DNA from: Paramagnetospirillum magneticum AMB-1
Lineage (GTDB): Bacteria; Pseudomonadota; Alphaproteobacteria; Rhodospirillales; Magnetospirillaceae
Length of the DNA: 64,000 nt
Direction: 5' to 3'
NCBI RefSeq assembly: GCF_000009985.1
Contig: NC_007626.1
Span: forward strand, 3,899,943-3,963,942
Made by a program: the position numbers and the translations under genes. Of this stretch, positions 6,326 through 15,288 are shown one piece after another; the first letter of the stretch is position 1; every line of letters starts with the position of its first letter. The notes below the pieces were generated by a model. The model was not told where the DNA came from and did not search any database. It saw nothing but the letters and a program-made list of their open reading frames with translations.

Positions 6326-9286
6326 ATGCGTGTGAACGAGCCGATCACCAACCACGAGATCGAACTTCCCGAGGGCACCATCCTGGTGTCGAAGACCGAC
6401 CTCGGCGGCCGCATCACCTTCGTCAATCAGGCCTTTATCGAGATCAGCGGCTATACCGAGGAGGAGCTGATCGGGGCGCCTCACAATCTGGTGCGCCATC
6501 CGCATATGCCGCCGGTGGCCTTCGCCGATCTGTGGAACACCATCAAGGCCGGCAAGCCCTGGGAAGGCATCGTCAAGAATCGCGCCAAGAACGGCGACCA
6601 CTACTGGGTGCGGGCCAATGCCACGCCGGAAATGGAGGGTGGCCAGATCACCGGCTACATCTCCATCCGCACCGCCCCCACCCGCGCCCAGGTCGAGGCG
6701 GCCGAGCATCTTTACGAACAGGTCCGGAGCGGCAAGGCCCGCAACATCAAGGTCGAGGAAGGCCGGGTCCTGAGCACTACGGCGGCGGCCCGCCTGGGTC
6801 GCGCCCTCAATTCCATTTCCGGGCGCCTCGCCCTGATCATCGCCATCATGGTCATGGTCATGGGGACCGTCGCCTGGTTCACTCTGGACGGCATGGCCGA
6901 TTCCAACGAGGCTCTGAAGAGGGTCTACCAGCAGCGTACAGTCCCGGCGGGGCAATTCGTCGAGATCATCGACCGCATGCGCGAAAACCTGCTGCTGGTC
7001 CACCAGATGCAGATCGACCTGAACAACGGACAGGCCGACGCCATTCCCCGCCGGACCTTGCGCGTCCGGGCCAATGCCGAGCACATTTCCGCGGTTTGGT
7101 CGGCCTATCGCGCCAATCCGCTTCCGGCGGAAGAGGCCGAACTGGCCGGCGATTTCGAGACGCGGCGCAAGGACTTCGTCGAGCAGGGCCTGCTGGTCGC
7201 CCTGGATCTGGCGGAAAAGGGCGACGCCGCCACGCTGGGCCGCCATATCGCCACCGGGGTGCAGCCCCAGTTCGAGCAGGTCCACGAGGTGCTGAAGGAT
7301 CTCCTGAGCCTGCAACTGCGCCAGGCCTCGGAACTCTACGAGGGCGCCCGCACCGATTACGGCCACCACATGCGGCTGGGGATCGGCACCCTGGTCGGCG
7401 GCACCCTCCTCGCTACCCTGATGGCCCTGGTGCTGATCCGCTATCTGCGCCGACCCATCGCCACCCTGGAATATCACTTCGACGCCATCGCCCGCGGCGA
7501 CTTCACCCACGAAATCCAGGCCGAGGAAGTCCGCGAGTTCCAGCGCTCCAGCGCCTTGCTGCGCGCCATGGAGGCCAAGCTGGCCTACGCCGTCCAGGAA
7601 CGCGCCGAAAATGCCCGCAAGGCGCAGGAAAAGCTGCGCAGCGAGATGCTGAACCTCACCGAGCTGCTGGAAGGCGAGGTGGACAACACGGTGGCGGAAA
7701 TCTCCACCCAGGCCGAGCGCCTGAAGGAAGGCGCCGCCCATCTGCTGGCCACCGCCGAGGAATTGCGCGACAAATCCGAGACCGTGGCCCGCGCCATCGA
7801 GATCACCAGCGGCAACGTCCAGACCGTGGCCGGCGCCACCGAGGAATTGGAAGCCTCGTCGCGGGAGATCACGGCGCGCATCCAGAGCAGTTCGGAACAC
7901 AGCGAGGCCGCAAGACACAGGGTGGACGAGGCCAGCAGCAGCGTCGGCACGCTCACCGAGGCCACCGCCCGCATCGGCGACGTGGTCAGCCTGATTCAGG
8001 CCATCGCCGGCCAGACCCGCATGCTGGCGCTCAACGCCACCATCGAGGCGGCGCGGGCGGGCGATGCCGGCAAGGGCTTCGCCGTGGTCGCCTCCGAGGT
8101 CAAGGGGCTGGCCGAGCAGACCGAGGACGCCATAGGCCGGGTCAATGCCCAGGCCCGCGACATCGAGAGCACCACGCAGAAGGCCGTGGCCACCGTCGAG
8201 GCCGTGGCCGACACCATCCGCGACATGGAGCAGATCGCCGGCCAGATCGCCGCCTCGGCCGACGAACAGCGCGCCGCCACCGGCGAGATCATGAGCAGCG
8301 CCGTCCAGGCCGCCGATCACACCCGCGACGTGGCCGACGCCGCCGCCGACGTGCTGAAGGCCTCCGAGCAGACCGGCGTGACCGCCCGCAAGGTCAGTGA
8401 ACTGTCCATGCTGGTCAACCACGACATCGGCGCACTGCAGCGACGCCTCAACGTCATCTTGCGCACCTCCTATGGCGGCAATCGCCGCGCCGTCGAACGC
8501 ATTCCCGCCTCGCTGGAATTCACCGCCACCTTTGCCGGCCGAACCTTCAGCGGCCACACCGGCGACATCTCGCTGATGGGCGCCCTTCTGGTGGTGGGCG
8601 ACGCCCCCAAGCTGGAAGGCGAAATCGGCTCCATCACCTTCCCCGGCGTGGGCGAGATCCCCACCAAGGCCATCCTGGGCAGCCGGCTGGGGATTCAGTG
8701 CCAGTACCTGAAGGTGGGCCAGGACATCAAACAGCGGCTCAGCGCCGCCATTCAGGCGGCCCAGGCCAACGATGCCCCCTTCATCGCCACCGCCCAGAAG
8801 GCCGCCGCCGACGTCGCCCGGGCCTTCGAGCAGGCGGTCAACGCGGGCAGGATCAGTCTGGCCGAGCTGTTCGAGTGCGAATACACCCCTGTCCTCGACA
8901 CCGATCCGCAACAGATGCTGGCCCATCACACCCAGGTGGCCGACCAAGTGATCCCCGCCATCATCGAACCGGCCCTGGCCTCCGATTCCCGGGCCGTGTT
9001 CTGCTGCGTGGCCGACCGCAACGGCTACATCGCCACCCACAACAAGATCTATTCCCAGCCGCAGCGCCCCAATGACCCCGTATGGAACACAGCCAACTGC
9101 CGCAACCGCCGCATGTTCGATGACCGCACCGGCATCCTGGCCGCCCGCAACACCAAGGAATATCTGGCGCAAACCTATGCCCGCGACATGGGCGGCGGCA
9201 ATTTCGTGGTGCTCAAGGAGATCGATTGCCCCATCAATGTGGGCAACCGCCACTGGGGCTCCGTCCGATATGGCATCAAGCTGTAG
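6326..9286 (+). CDS. methyl-accepting chemotaxis protein with PAS, HAMP, PilZ and C-terminal sensor-like domain
   Basis: A 986-residue chemoreceptor with an unusual order of parts. An Aer-like cytoplasmic PAS domain occupies residues ~15-118 ('TDLGGRITFVNQAFIEISGY', 'PHNLVRHPHMPP'). TM1 is ~168-187, a periplasmic helical region ~190-345 and TM2 ~350-372. HAMP follows at ~372-425, then a coiled-coil MCP signalling domain (~435-705) with the hairpin tip 'QAIAGQTRMLALNATIEAARAG'. A PilZ-like domain lies at ~718-800 (RRAVERIP and DISLMG match the RxxxR and D/NxSxxG c-di-GMP motifs). A ~170-residue C-terminal region contains 'VADRNGYIATHN', resembling Cache-type ligand pockets. It probably senses redox or energy state through PAS and may integrate c-di-GMP. 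No cheW or cheA is adjacent. Confidence 0.9.
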   Translation: MRVNEPITNHEIELPEGTILVSKTDLGGRITFVNQAFIEISGYTEEELIGAPHNLVRHPHMPPVAFADLWNTIKAGKPWEGIVKNRAKNGDHYWVRANATPEMEGGQITGYISIRTAPTRAQVEAAEHLYEQVRSGKARNIKVEEGRVLSTTAAARLGRALNSISGRLALIIAIMVMVMGTVAWFTLDGMADSNEALKRVYQQRTVPAGQFVEIIDRMRENLLLVHQMQIDLNNGQADAIPRRTLRVRANAEHISAVWSAYRANPLPAEEAELAGDFETRRKDFVEQGLLVALDLAEKGDAATLGRHIATGVQPQFEQVHEVLKDLLSLQLRQASELYEGARTDYGHHMRLGIGTLVGGTLLATLMALVLIRYLRRPIATLEYHFDAIARGDFTHEIQAEEVREFQRSSALLRAMEAKLAYAVQERAENARKAQEKLRSEMLNLTELLEGEVDNTVAEISTQAERLKEGAAHLLATAEELRDKSETVARAIEITSGNVQTVAGATEELEASSREITARIQSSSEHSEAARHRVDEASSSVGTLTEATARIGDVVSLIQAIAGQTRMLALNATIEAARAGDAGKGFAVVASEVKGLAEQTEDAIGRVNAQARDIESTTQKAVATVEAVADTIRDMEQIAGQIAASADEQRAATGEIMSSAVQAADHTRDVADAAADVLKASEQTGVTARKVSELSMLVNHDIGALQRRLNVILRTSYGGNRRAVERIPASLEFTATFAGRTFSGHTGDISLMGALLVVGDAPKLEGEIGSITFPGVGEIPTKAILGSRLGIQCQYLKVGQDIKQRLSAAIQAAQANDAPFIATAQKAAADVARAFEQAVNAGRISLAELFECEYTPVLDTDPQQMLAHHTQVADQVIPAIIEPALASDSRAVFCCVADRNGYIATHNKIYSQPQRPNDPVWNTANCRNRRMFDDRTGILAARNTKEYLAQTYARDMGGGNFVVLKEIDCPINVGNRHWGSVRYGIKL

Positions 9287-9313
9287 AAGGCCATCCCTCG
9301 GGGCGTTGCCCGA

Positions 9314-9344
9314 TTGACAGCCCTTGGCGCCCCCAGATTATATT
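9314..9344 (+). promoter_or_regulatory. predicted sigma-70 promoter of the small secreted protein gene
   Basis: TTGACA at 9314-9319 is a perfect -35. TTATAT/TATATT at 9338-9344 serves as -10, with an 18-19 base spacer. It lies about 35 bases before the start codon at 9377, which is preceded by GAGGGGG. Prediction from sequence only. Confidence 0.55.
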
Positions 9345-9376
9345 GCCATGGTTCTAAATCATTCGAGGGGGTATCC

Positions 9377-9739
9377 ATGGGAAGGTTTTTCGCCGCGCTG
9401 CTGCTGTCTGGAATCGCCAGTTCGGCCCTGGCCGCCGAGGCCAAGCAGGACTTCACCCTGGTCAACAAGACCGGCTACGAGCTGAACGCCGTTTTTGTCT
9501 CGCCCGGCCACGCCGACGCCTGGGGTGAGGATGTCATGGGCCGCGATACCCTGGGCGACGGCGAGTCCGTCCACATCACCTTCAAGCGTGCTGAAAAGAC
9601 CTGCGAATGGGATCTGAAGGTGGTCTATACCGTCGATGATTCCAAGGCCGTCTGGCACGACATCGATCTCTGCTCGGTCAGCAAGATCACCATCCGCTAC
9701 AACAAGAATACCGACAAGACCACTGCCAGCTACGACTGA
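9377..9739 (+). CDS. small secreted protein of unknown function
   Basis: A 120-residue protein with a signal peptide (about residues 1-19, cleavage after SALA). The mature part begins 'AEAKQDFTLVNKTGYELNAVFVSP', then has 'WGEDVMGRDTLGDGESVHITF' and two cysteines about 37 residues apart (C in KTCEWD and C in DLCSVS) that could form a disulfide. This pattern is typical of a small periplasmic family that databases sometimes mislabel as argininosuccinate lyase; there is no enzyme-like domain here. The start at 9377 was chosen because a strong purine-rich site (GAGGGGG) precedes it and the signal peptide begins there. A bidirectional terminator follows. Confidence 0.75.
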   Translation: MGRFFAALLLSGIASSALAAEAKQDFTLVNKTGYELNAVFVSPGHADAWGEDVMGRDTLGDGESVHITFKRAEKTCEWDLKVVYTVDDSKAVWHDIDLCSVSKITIRYNKNTDKTTASYD

Positions 9740-9771
9740 TCCCGGCCGTCTTCAAAGGCAAGCAACGAAAA

Positions 9772-9796
9772 AGGGCCCGGAGATCCTCCGGGCCCT
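9772..9796. terminator. bidirectional rho-independent terminator
   Basis: A perfect 11-bp hairpin (AGGGCCCGGAG / CTCCGGGCCCT) with a 3-base loop, flanked by A-rich sequence on the left and T-containing sequence on the right. It lies between the convergent small secreted protein gene and rpsI and could serve both. The A-run at 9767-9772 becomes a U-tract for the rpsI transcript. Confidence 0.8.
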
Positions 9797-9825
9797 TGAT
9801 CTTTTCGGCTGTCGCCAAACCCAGT

Positions 9826-10296
9826 TTAACGCTTGGAGAACTGGGTCGAACGACGGGCCTTGTGCTTGCCGTACTTCTTGCGCTCGACCACGCGGGGGTC
9901 GCGGGTGAGGAAGCCGCCGGCCTTCAGCGCCGGGCGGTGGCCCGGGTCGAAATAGGTCAGCGCACGGCTGATGCCGTGACGGAGCGCACCGGCCTGGCCC
10001 GACAGACCACCACCGGTGACGGTGCAGTTCACGTCGAACTGACCCTCGACCCGCGCAGCCTCGAACGGCTGGTTGATGATCATGCGCAGCACCGGACGGG
10101 CGAAGTAGACCGGCAGTTCACGACCGTTGACGATGATCTTGCCGGAACCGGGCTTGATCCACACACGGGCAACGGCGTTCTTGCGCTTGCCGGTGGCGTA
10201 GGCACGGCCCTGGGCGTCAACCTTGCGCACGTGCACAGGCTGGGCCTGGACCGGCGAGGCGGCCTGCAGGTCGGCCAAGCTGGAGAGATCGGCCAT
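9826..10296 (-). CDS. rpsI: 30S ribosomal protein S9
   Basis: A 156-residue ribosomal protein S9. The C-terminal ~130 residues carry the family signature ('YATGKRKNAVARVWIKPG', 'GGGLSGQAGALRHGISRAL', 'DPRVVERKKYGKHKARRS') and the basic 'QFSKR' tail that reaches the ribosomal P site. An N-terminal extension of about 28 residues rich in Ala and Leu is common in alphaproteobacterial S9. It follows rplM by 4 bases in the conserved rplM-rpsI operon and is followed by a strong terminator. Confidence 0.97.
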   Translation of the reverse strand: MADLSSLADLQAASPVQAQPVHVRKVDAQGRAYATGKRKNAVARVWIKPGSGKIIVNGRELPVYFARPVLRMIINQPFEAARVEGQFDVNCTVTGGGLSGQAGALRHGISRALTYFDPGHRPALKAGGFLTRDPRVVERKKYGKHKARRSTQFSKR

Positions 10297-10300
10297 GGGA

Positions 10301-10759
10301 CTACCTCTTATTCTTCGGGTTCATGGACCCAACGTCCACCACCTCGGGCGCCTGGGCCTCGTGCGGGTGGGCGGGGCCGGCGTAGACGCGCAGGTTCTTC
10401 ATCTGCTGACGGCCGAGCGGACCACGGGTGATCATGCGCTCGACGGCCTTCTCGATGACCCGCTCGGGGAAGCGGCCGGACAGCAGCTGACCCATGGTAC
10501 GGTCCTTGATGCCGCCGGGATGGCCGGTGTGCCAGTAGAAGCGCTTGTCGGCGAGCTTGTTGCCGGTCAGCTTGACCTTCTCGGCATTGACGATAATCAC
10601 GTTATCGCCCATGTCCACATGCGGGGTGTAGGTCGGCAGATGCTTGCCGCGCAGGCGCATCGAAACGATGCTGGCCAGGCGGCCGAGCACGACGCCGTCC
10701 GCGTCGATCACGACCCACTTCTTCTCAACTTCGGACGGTTTGGCGTTAAAGGTCTTCAT
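10301..10759 (-). CDS. rplM: 50S ribosomal protein L13
   Basis: A 152-residue L13 beginning [11 protein letters not shown], with the family core '[15 protein letters not shown]', '[20 protein letters not shown]' and '[21 protein letters not shown]'. Among in-frame starts, the ATG at 10759 matches the usual length. It is the first gene of the rplM-rpsI operon and has a good promoter about 60 bases upstream. Confidence 0.97.
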
Positions 10760-10818
10760 GGCACCCACGGCAAAACCAGTTGGCGACCCCCCGAAAAGCC
10801 GGGGCGTCGAGGGCGCGG

Positions 10819-10846
10819 AGTATGCCACAGCGCACCACCAAGTCAA
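10819..10846 (-). promoter_or_regulatory. predicted promoter of rplM-rpsI
   Basis: On the minus strand TTGACT (10846-10841) and CATACT (10824-10819) are separated by 16 bases. The -10 lies 60 bases before the rplM start. The region just upstream is AT-rich (TTTAAA blocks), which may act as an UP-like element. Confidence 0.6.
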
Positions 10847-10915
10847 CACCATTTAAATCGTTTAAAATCAATATGTTAGAGATGCGGTATCATAATACCT
10901 CTCGCAGACCCCGCA

Positions 10916-12646
10916 CTAAGCCTTGGAAACAACCACTCCGAAACACGAGCCTTTTCCCGGAATCGAGCGCAGCTCCAGGGCGTGGCCCAAGAGGGCGGCC
11001 ATGCGCCGCACCACGCCGAGGCCGAGGCCAAGGCCCCGGCTGCCGCCCCGCTCCGCCGGGGTATCGAGACGGACGAAATCCTCGAACACCGCCTCGGCCT
11101 TGTCGGCAGGAATGCCGATGCCGCTGTCGAGCACCTGGATCACCACCTGCCCACCCCGCCGGCGACAGCCCACCAGCACCCGACCACTCGTCGTATAACG
11201 GATGGCGTTGACCAGCAGGTTGCGCAGCAGCCGTTCGAGCAGCACCGGATCGCTGCGCACCGTCAAGGAGGTGGGGATCACGCCGATGGCTAGGCCCTTG
11301 GCGCTGGCCTCCGGTTCGATCTGGTCCACCAGACCCGCCAGCAGCGGCATTACGCGGAAGTCGCTGACATTAGGCTTGATCTTGCCGGCCTCCAGGGCCG
11401 AGACGTCCAGCAGGGTGGCCAGCAGGGAGTTGGTGGCCTCGATGCTCTGACGCAGGCGGTCGACGACCTTGACCTTGCGCGGATCGTCCTCCACCTGCCC
11501 GGCCAGCACCTCGACGAACATGCCGGCGGCCTGCAGCGGCTGGCGCAGGTCGTGGGAAGCGGCGGCAAGGAAGCGGGTCTTGCTCTCGTTGGCCAGGCGG
11601 GCCTCGGTGGCGCGCTGCTCCGCCTCGGCGGTCCGCGCCACCACCGTCTCCTCCAGCGAGGCCATGGCCTGCTCCTCGCGGGAGATGACCTTGAAGGTGG
11701 TCCCCGCCATCCACCCCAGCCCAAGCAGAACCACCGCCAGGGCGCCACAGATGACCAGGGCGGTTCGCCGCCAGGGCGCGACGATGTCGTCCACCGCCAT
11801 GCCGGCGCTGACCAGTACGTCGAACTGGGCCAGCTTGCGGTACGACACCACCCGTTCCACCTTGTCGATGGGCGAGTCGATGCGGATGGTTCCCACGGGC
11901 TGGGTGGCGGCGGCGGCCATGACCGGATTGTTGGGCGGCAGGCGCCCCACGTATTTCTCGGGATTGGGCTGGCGCAGCATGATCCGGCCGGCGGTATTGG
12001 CGCCGATATAGCTGGATTCGCCCAGCCCCAGGGTATTGTAGAAATCGGTGAAGAAGCGGGCATTGACCCCCACCACCACCAGACCGCCAAAGCCGCCGTC
12101 GGGGGCGTTGACCCGCCGGCTGATCGTGAAGACCGGCGCCTGACTGTAGACCCCCAGGACCATGGGACCGATGAAACGCTCGGCGCCGTCGCGATGGGCG
12201 CTGAAATAGTCCCGGTGGGCGTAATTCACGGCCCCGCCGGCCTTGGGCGGCCTGACGGCGGCGACCACGTCGCCCTTGGCGTCCACCACCAGCATGTTGC
12301 CGCGCTGGGTCAGGCCGGCTTCCAGGCTGGCCAGTTCCCGCAGCAGCTCCGCGCGGCCGATTCGCCCGGCCTGATTCTCCTGCACCACCACAACCATGCG
12401 GGCAATGATGGCGTCGGTGGTGACGAGGGTGCGGCTGAGATTGTCCTCGAGCAGACGAGCCGCTCCGGCCGTGGCGGATTCCGCCTTCTCGAATGCGGCA
12501 TCACGCAGTTCGACCAGCAGGCCGGCGGCTCCTCCCAGCAGCAGCACGACCATGGCGACCATCAGCAAGCGCAGACGCGTCCGCAACCCCCCAGGGGTGC
12601 GGCGGAAGCATTGCTGACCTTTGGTTGCAAAAGACTCGGTGGGCAC
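10916..12646 (-). CDS. membrane sensor histidine kinase with extracytoplasmic Cache-type domain
   Basis: A 576-residue hybrid-free histidine kinase. TM1 is ~25-47, a periplasmic double-Cache-like sensor ~48-295 ('NYAHRDYFSAHRDG', 'GPMVLGVYSQAPVFTISRRV' are typical of dCache_1), and TM2 ~297-318. A short coiled coil leads into the HisKA domain with 'ASHDLRQPLQA' (phospho-acceptor His), followed by HATPase_c with the N box 'NLLVNAIRYT', G1 'DSGIGIP' and G2 'GLGLGLGVV'. The start codon is GTG at 12646 with AGGGA about 9 bases upstream. No response regulator gene adjoins it, so the partner is encoded elsewhere. The ligand is unknown. Confidence 0.9.
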   Translation of the reverse strand: MPTESFATKGQQCFRRTPGGLRTRLRLLMVAMVVLLLGGAAGLLVELRDAAFEKAESATAGAARLLEDNLSRTLVTTDAIIARMVVVVQENQAGRIGRAELLRELASLEAGLTQRGNMLVVDAKGDVVAAVRPPKAGGAVNYAHRDYFSAHRDGAERFIGPMVLGVYSQAPVFTISRRVNAPDGGFGGLVVVGVNARFFTDFYNTLGLGESSYIGANTAGRIMLRQPNPEKYVGRLPPNNPVMAAAATQPVGTIRIDSPIDKVERVVSYRKLAQFDVLVSAGMAVDDIVAPWRRTALVICGALAVVLLGLGWMAGTTFKVISREEQAMASLEETVVARTAEAEQRATEARLANESKTRFLAAASHDLRQPLQAAGMFVEVLAGQVEDDPRKVKVVDRLRQSIEATNSLLATLLDVSALEAGKIKPNVSDFRVMPLLAGLVDQIEPEASAKGLAIGVIPTSLTVRSDPVLLERLLRNLLVNAIRYTTSGRVLVGCRRRGGQVVIQVLDSGIGIPADKAEAVFEDFVRLDTPAERGGSRGLGLGLGVVRRMAALLGHALELRSIPGKGSCFGVVVSKA

Positions 12647-12720
12647 CGAGGCGATTCCCTGGTGGAAAAGGTGATGGTCAGCTTATACCGAAAGGCCGGT
12701 GGCCGGAAGCGGCATAATGC

Positions 12721-14601
12721 CTATGCCTGCGCCGCTTCCAGTTCCTCCTGGGCGGCCAGCCAGGCCAGTTCCGCCTCTTCCACCCGGCGGGCGAGATCGG
12801 CTTCCTGGCGCCGCAGTTCGGTGACCTTGGCGGGCGGCCCCTGGTAGAGCTTGGGGTCGGCCAATTGCCCGCTCAGGACCTTTTGGGCCTTGACCAAATC
12901 CTCCAGGGCCTTTTCCGCCGCCAGAGCCGCCTTGCGCAGCGGCGCCAACTGGGCGCGGGCGCCGGCCGCCGCCTTGCGATCGGCCTTGCGCTGGGCGGCG
13001 TCGCCGACCCGTTCCGGCTTGGCCCCCCGGCGGTCCTCGCGGGCCCGGTCGAGCAACAGCTTGCGATAGGCGGCCAGATCGCCATCGAAGGGCTTGACCG
13101 CGCCATCGCCCACCAGCCACAGGCTGTCGGCGGCCAGCTCGATCAGATGGGGGTCGTGGCTGATCAGGATCACCGCGCCGTCATAGGCGTTGAGCGCCGC
13201 CACCAGGGCTTCGCGGGCGTCGATGTCCAGGTGATTGGTGGGCTCGTCCAGGATCATCAGGTGAGGCGCCTCGCGGCTCATCAGGGCGAAGAGCAGGCGC
13301 GACTTCTCGCCGCCCGACAGGCTGGCGACCTTGACGTTGGCGCGGTCCTGCTCGAAGCCGAAGCGGCCAAGCTGGGCGCGGACCTTGGCCTCGGGCAGGC
13401 CCTTCATCAGCAGGGCCATATGCTCGTAGGGCGTCTCGTCCAGCCGCAATTCCTCGGTCTGATGCTGGGCGAAATAGCCGATCTTCAGCTTGGGCGGCTT
13501 GCGGAACTGGCCGCTCAGCAGGTCGAGGCGTCCGGAAAAGATCTTGGCCAGGGTCGACTTGCCGTTGCCGTTGGCGCCCAGAAGGGCGATGCGGTCGTCC
13601 ATGTCGATGCGGATGTCGAGCCCCTTCAGCACCACCTTGTCGCCATACCCGGCCACGCCGTGGTCGATGGCGATGATGGGCGGGCTGAGCGGTTCGGGAT
13701 CGGGGAAGTCGAAGGACATGGCGCGGTCCTCGACCACGGGGACCACCATCTCCATGCGCTCGAGCATCTTGACCCGGCTTTGGGCCTGGGCGGCCTTGGT
13801 GGCCTTGGCCTTGAAGCGGTCGATGAAGGACTGGATCTTCTTGCGCTGTTCCTGCTGCTTGGTGAAGGCCTTGGCCTGCAATTCCATGCGGGCCCGGCGG
13901 GTCGCCTCGAAGCGGTCGTAATTGCCGCCATAGGCGTTCAGCTTGCCGTTCTCCAGGTGGATGATGCGGTTGGCCACCTCGTTGAGCATCTCGCGGTCGT
14001 GGCTGATCACCACCAGGGTGCCGGGATAGGCGGCCAGGTGGCTTTGCAGCCACAAGGTGGCTTCCAGATCCAGGTGATTGGTGGGCTCGTCCAGCAGCAG
14101 CAGGTCGGGAACGGTGAACAGCGACGCCGCCAGGGCGACGCGCATGCGCCAGCCGCCCGAGAAGTCCGAGACCGGCTGCAATTGCGCCTCGGCGTCGAAG
14201 CCCAGCCCCGACAGGATGGCGGCGGCCCGCGACGGTGCAGAATGGGCGTCGATGGCCATCAGCCGCTCGTGGATCTCGGCGATGCGGTGGCCGTCGGTGG
14301 AGGTCTCCGCCTCCTCGAACAGGGCGGTGCGCTCGGTGTCGGCGGCCAGCACGCAATCGATCAACGAGATGTCGCCCTCGGGCGCCTCCTGGGCCAGCCG
14401 GCCCAGCCGGGCGCGGGGGCGCAGGTTGATCTCGCCGCCATCGGGGTGCAGTTCGCCCAGGATCAGCTTGAACAGGGTGGTCTTGCCGGTGCCATTGCGC
14501 CCGACCAGGCCGACACGCGCCCCGGCCGGGATGTGAACGGTCGCCTGCTCGAAGATGGCCCGGCCGCCATAGCGGAAAGTGAGGTCGTTGATATGCAGCA
14601 T
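12721..14601 (-). CDS. yheS: ABC-F family ATPase, YheS type
   Basis: A 626-residue soluble protein with two ABC ATPase domains and no membrane segment. Domain 1 has Walker A 'GRNGTGKTT' (~residue 35), signature 'DFSGGWRMRVALA' and 'LLLLDEPTNHLDLEA'. The ABC-F linker ('RFKAKATKAAQAQSRVKMLERME') follows. Domain 2 has 'GANGNGKST', 'SLSGGEKSRLLFA' and 'MILDEPTNHLDIDA'. A charged C-terminal coiled coil closes it. The order and the linker closely resemble E. coli YheS. ABC-F proteins bind the ribosomal E site and relieve stalled translation. The start is the ATG at 14601 (MLHINDLTFRYGG); the frame's upstream extension has no family similarity. Confidence 0.92.
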   Translation of the reverse strand: MLHINDLTFRYGGRAIFEQATVHIPAGARVGLVGRNGTGKTTLFKLILGELHPDGGEINLRPRARLGRLAQEAPEGDISLIDCVLAADTERTALFEEAETSTDGHRIAEIHERLMAIDAHSAPSRAAAILSGLGFDAEAQLQPVSDFSGGWRMRVALAASLFTVPDLLLLDEPTNHLDLEATLWLQSHLAAYPGTLVVISHDREMLNEVANRIIHLENGKLNAYGGNYDRFEATRRARMELQAKAFTKQQEQRKKIQSFIDRFKAKATKAAQAQSRVKMLERMEMVVPVVEDRAMSFDFPDPEPLSPPIIAIDHGVAGYGDKVVLKGLDIRIDMDDRIALLGANGNGKSTLAKIFSGRLDLLSGQFRKPPKLKIGYFAQHQTEELRLDETPYEHMALLMKGLPEAKVRAQLGRFGFEQDRANVKVASLSGGEKSRLLFALMSREAPHLMILDEPTNHLDIDAREALVAALNAYDGAVILISHDPHLIELAADSLWLVGDGAVKPFDGDLAAYRKLLLDRAREDRRGAKPERVGDAAQRKADRKAAAGARAQLAPLRKAALAAEKALEDLVKAQKVLSGQLADPKLYQGPPAKVTELRRQEADLARRVEEAELAWLAAQEELEAAQA

Positions 14602-14657
14602 GGCCGCGTCAATAGCACGGCGGCGCCCTCTCGGCAAAGGCGGGCTTGTAGAGACCG

Positions 14658-14686
14658 TTGCTCTCCTCATTCAATGAGGTTATAAC
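14658..14686 (+). promoter_or_regulatory. predicted ndk promoter with a palindrome in its spacer
   Basis: TTGCTC (14658-14663) and TATAAC (14681-14686) are 17 bases apart. The spacer contains the inverted repeat CCTCATT-C-AATGAGG (14665-14679), a perfect 7-bp dyad around one base. A repressor bound there would occlude RNA polymerase. The promoter is about 100 bases before the ndk start, leaving a long GC-rich leader. Confidence 0.5.
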
Positions 14687-14786
14687 CCGCCGTCCCCGGA
14701 TGCGCCCGGCCGCGCCGGGGGTCGTACGCGGCCGCCCACTTCCGACCCCAGGCGCGGCGCGAGCAACCGCCGAAAGGAATTCACCA

Positions 14787-15209
14787 ATGGCCATCGAACG
14801 TACCCTGTCGATCATCAAGCCCGACGCCACCCGCCGCAACCTGACCGGCAAGATCAACGCCCGTTTCGAGGAAGCCGGCCTGCGCTTCGTGGCGCAGAAG
14901 CGCGTCCAGCTGACCAAGGCCCAGGCCCAGCAGTTCTACTCGGTCCATGCCGAGCGCTCGTTCTTCGGCGAACTGGTCGACTTCATGATCTCCGGCCCCG
15001 TGGTCGTCCAGGTCCTCGAAGGTGAAGGCGCCGTCGCCCGCAACCGCGAGATCATGGGCGCCACCAACCCGGCCAATGCCGCTCCCGGCACGATCCGCGC
15101 CGACTTCGCCGAATCGGTGGAGGCCAATTCGGTGCACGGTTCCGACTCGGCCGAAAACGCCGCCATCGAAATCGCCTACTTCTTCTCGGGCTGCGAGATC
15201 GTCGGCTAA
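14787..15209 (+). CDS. ndk: nucleoside diphosphate kinase
   Basis: A 140-residue enzyme of normal family length that transfers the gamma-phosphate of ATP to nucleoside diphosphates through a phosphohistidine. It has the N-terminal 'ERTLSIIKPDA' and the active-site signature 'NSVHGSDS' with catalytic His117. Nucleotide-binding residues around 'RNREIMGATNPANAAPGTIR' are intact. The ATG at 14787 is preceded by AAAGGA. A strong terminator follows the stop, so the gene is probably monocistronic. Confidence 0.97.
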   Translation: MAIERTLSIIKPDATRRNLTGKINARFEEAGLRFVAQKRVQLTKAQAQQFYSVHAERSFFGELVDFMISGPVVVQVLEGEGAVARNREIMGATNPANAAPGTIRADFAESVEANSVHGSDSAENAAIEIAYFFSGCEIVG

Positions 15210-15234
15210 ACCGACCGATCCCAACCGACCGACG

Positions 15235-15268
15235 CCCCCCGGGAGGAAGCTCCCGGGGGGTATTTTTT
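15235..15268 (+). terminator. rho-independent terminator of ndk
   Basis: An 11-bp perfect stem (CCCCCCGGGAG / CTCCCGGGGGG) with a GAAG tetraloop (15246-15249), followed by TA and six T residues (15263-15268). It lies 26 bases after the ndk stop. Confidence 0.93.
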
Positions 15269-15288
15269 CTTCGAATAGACGCCGTATT

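Noticed and set aside
6170..9253. A 1027-codon open frame on the minus strand opposite the chemoreceptor gene
   Set aside because: Gly/His/Ala-rich translation without domains, exactly antisense to a well-supported gene; an artefact of high GC content.
12865..14685. A 606-codon plus-strand frame opposite the ABC-F gene
   Set aside because: Composition is Gln/Gly/Leu/His-rich with no motif; the minus strand encodes a complete ABC-F ATPase.
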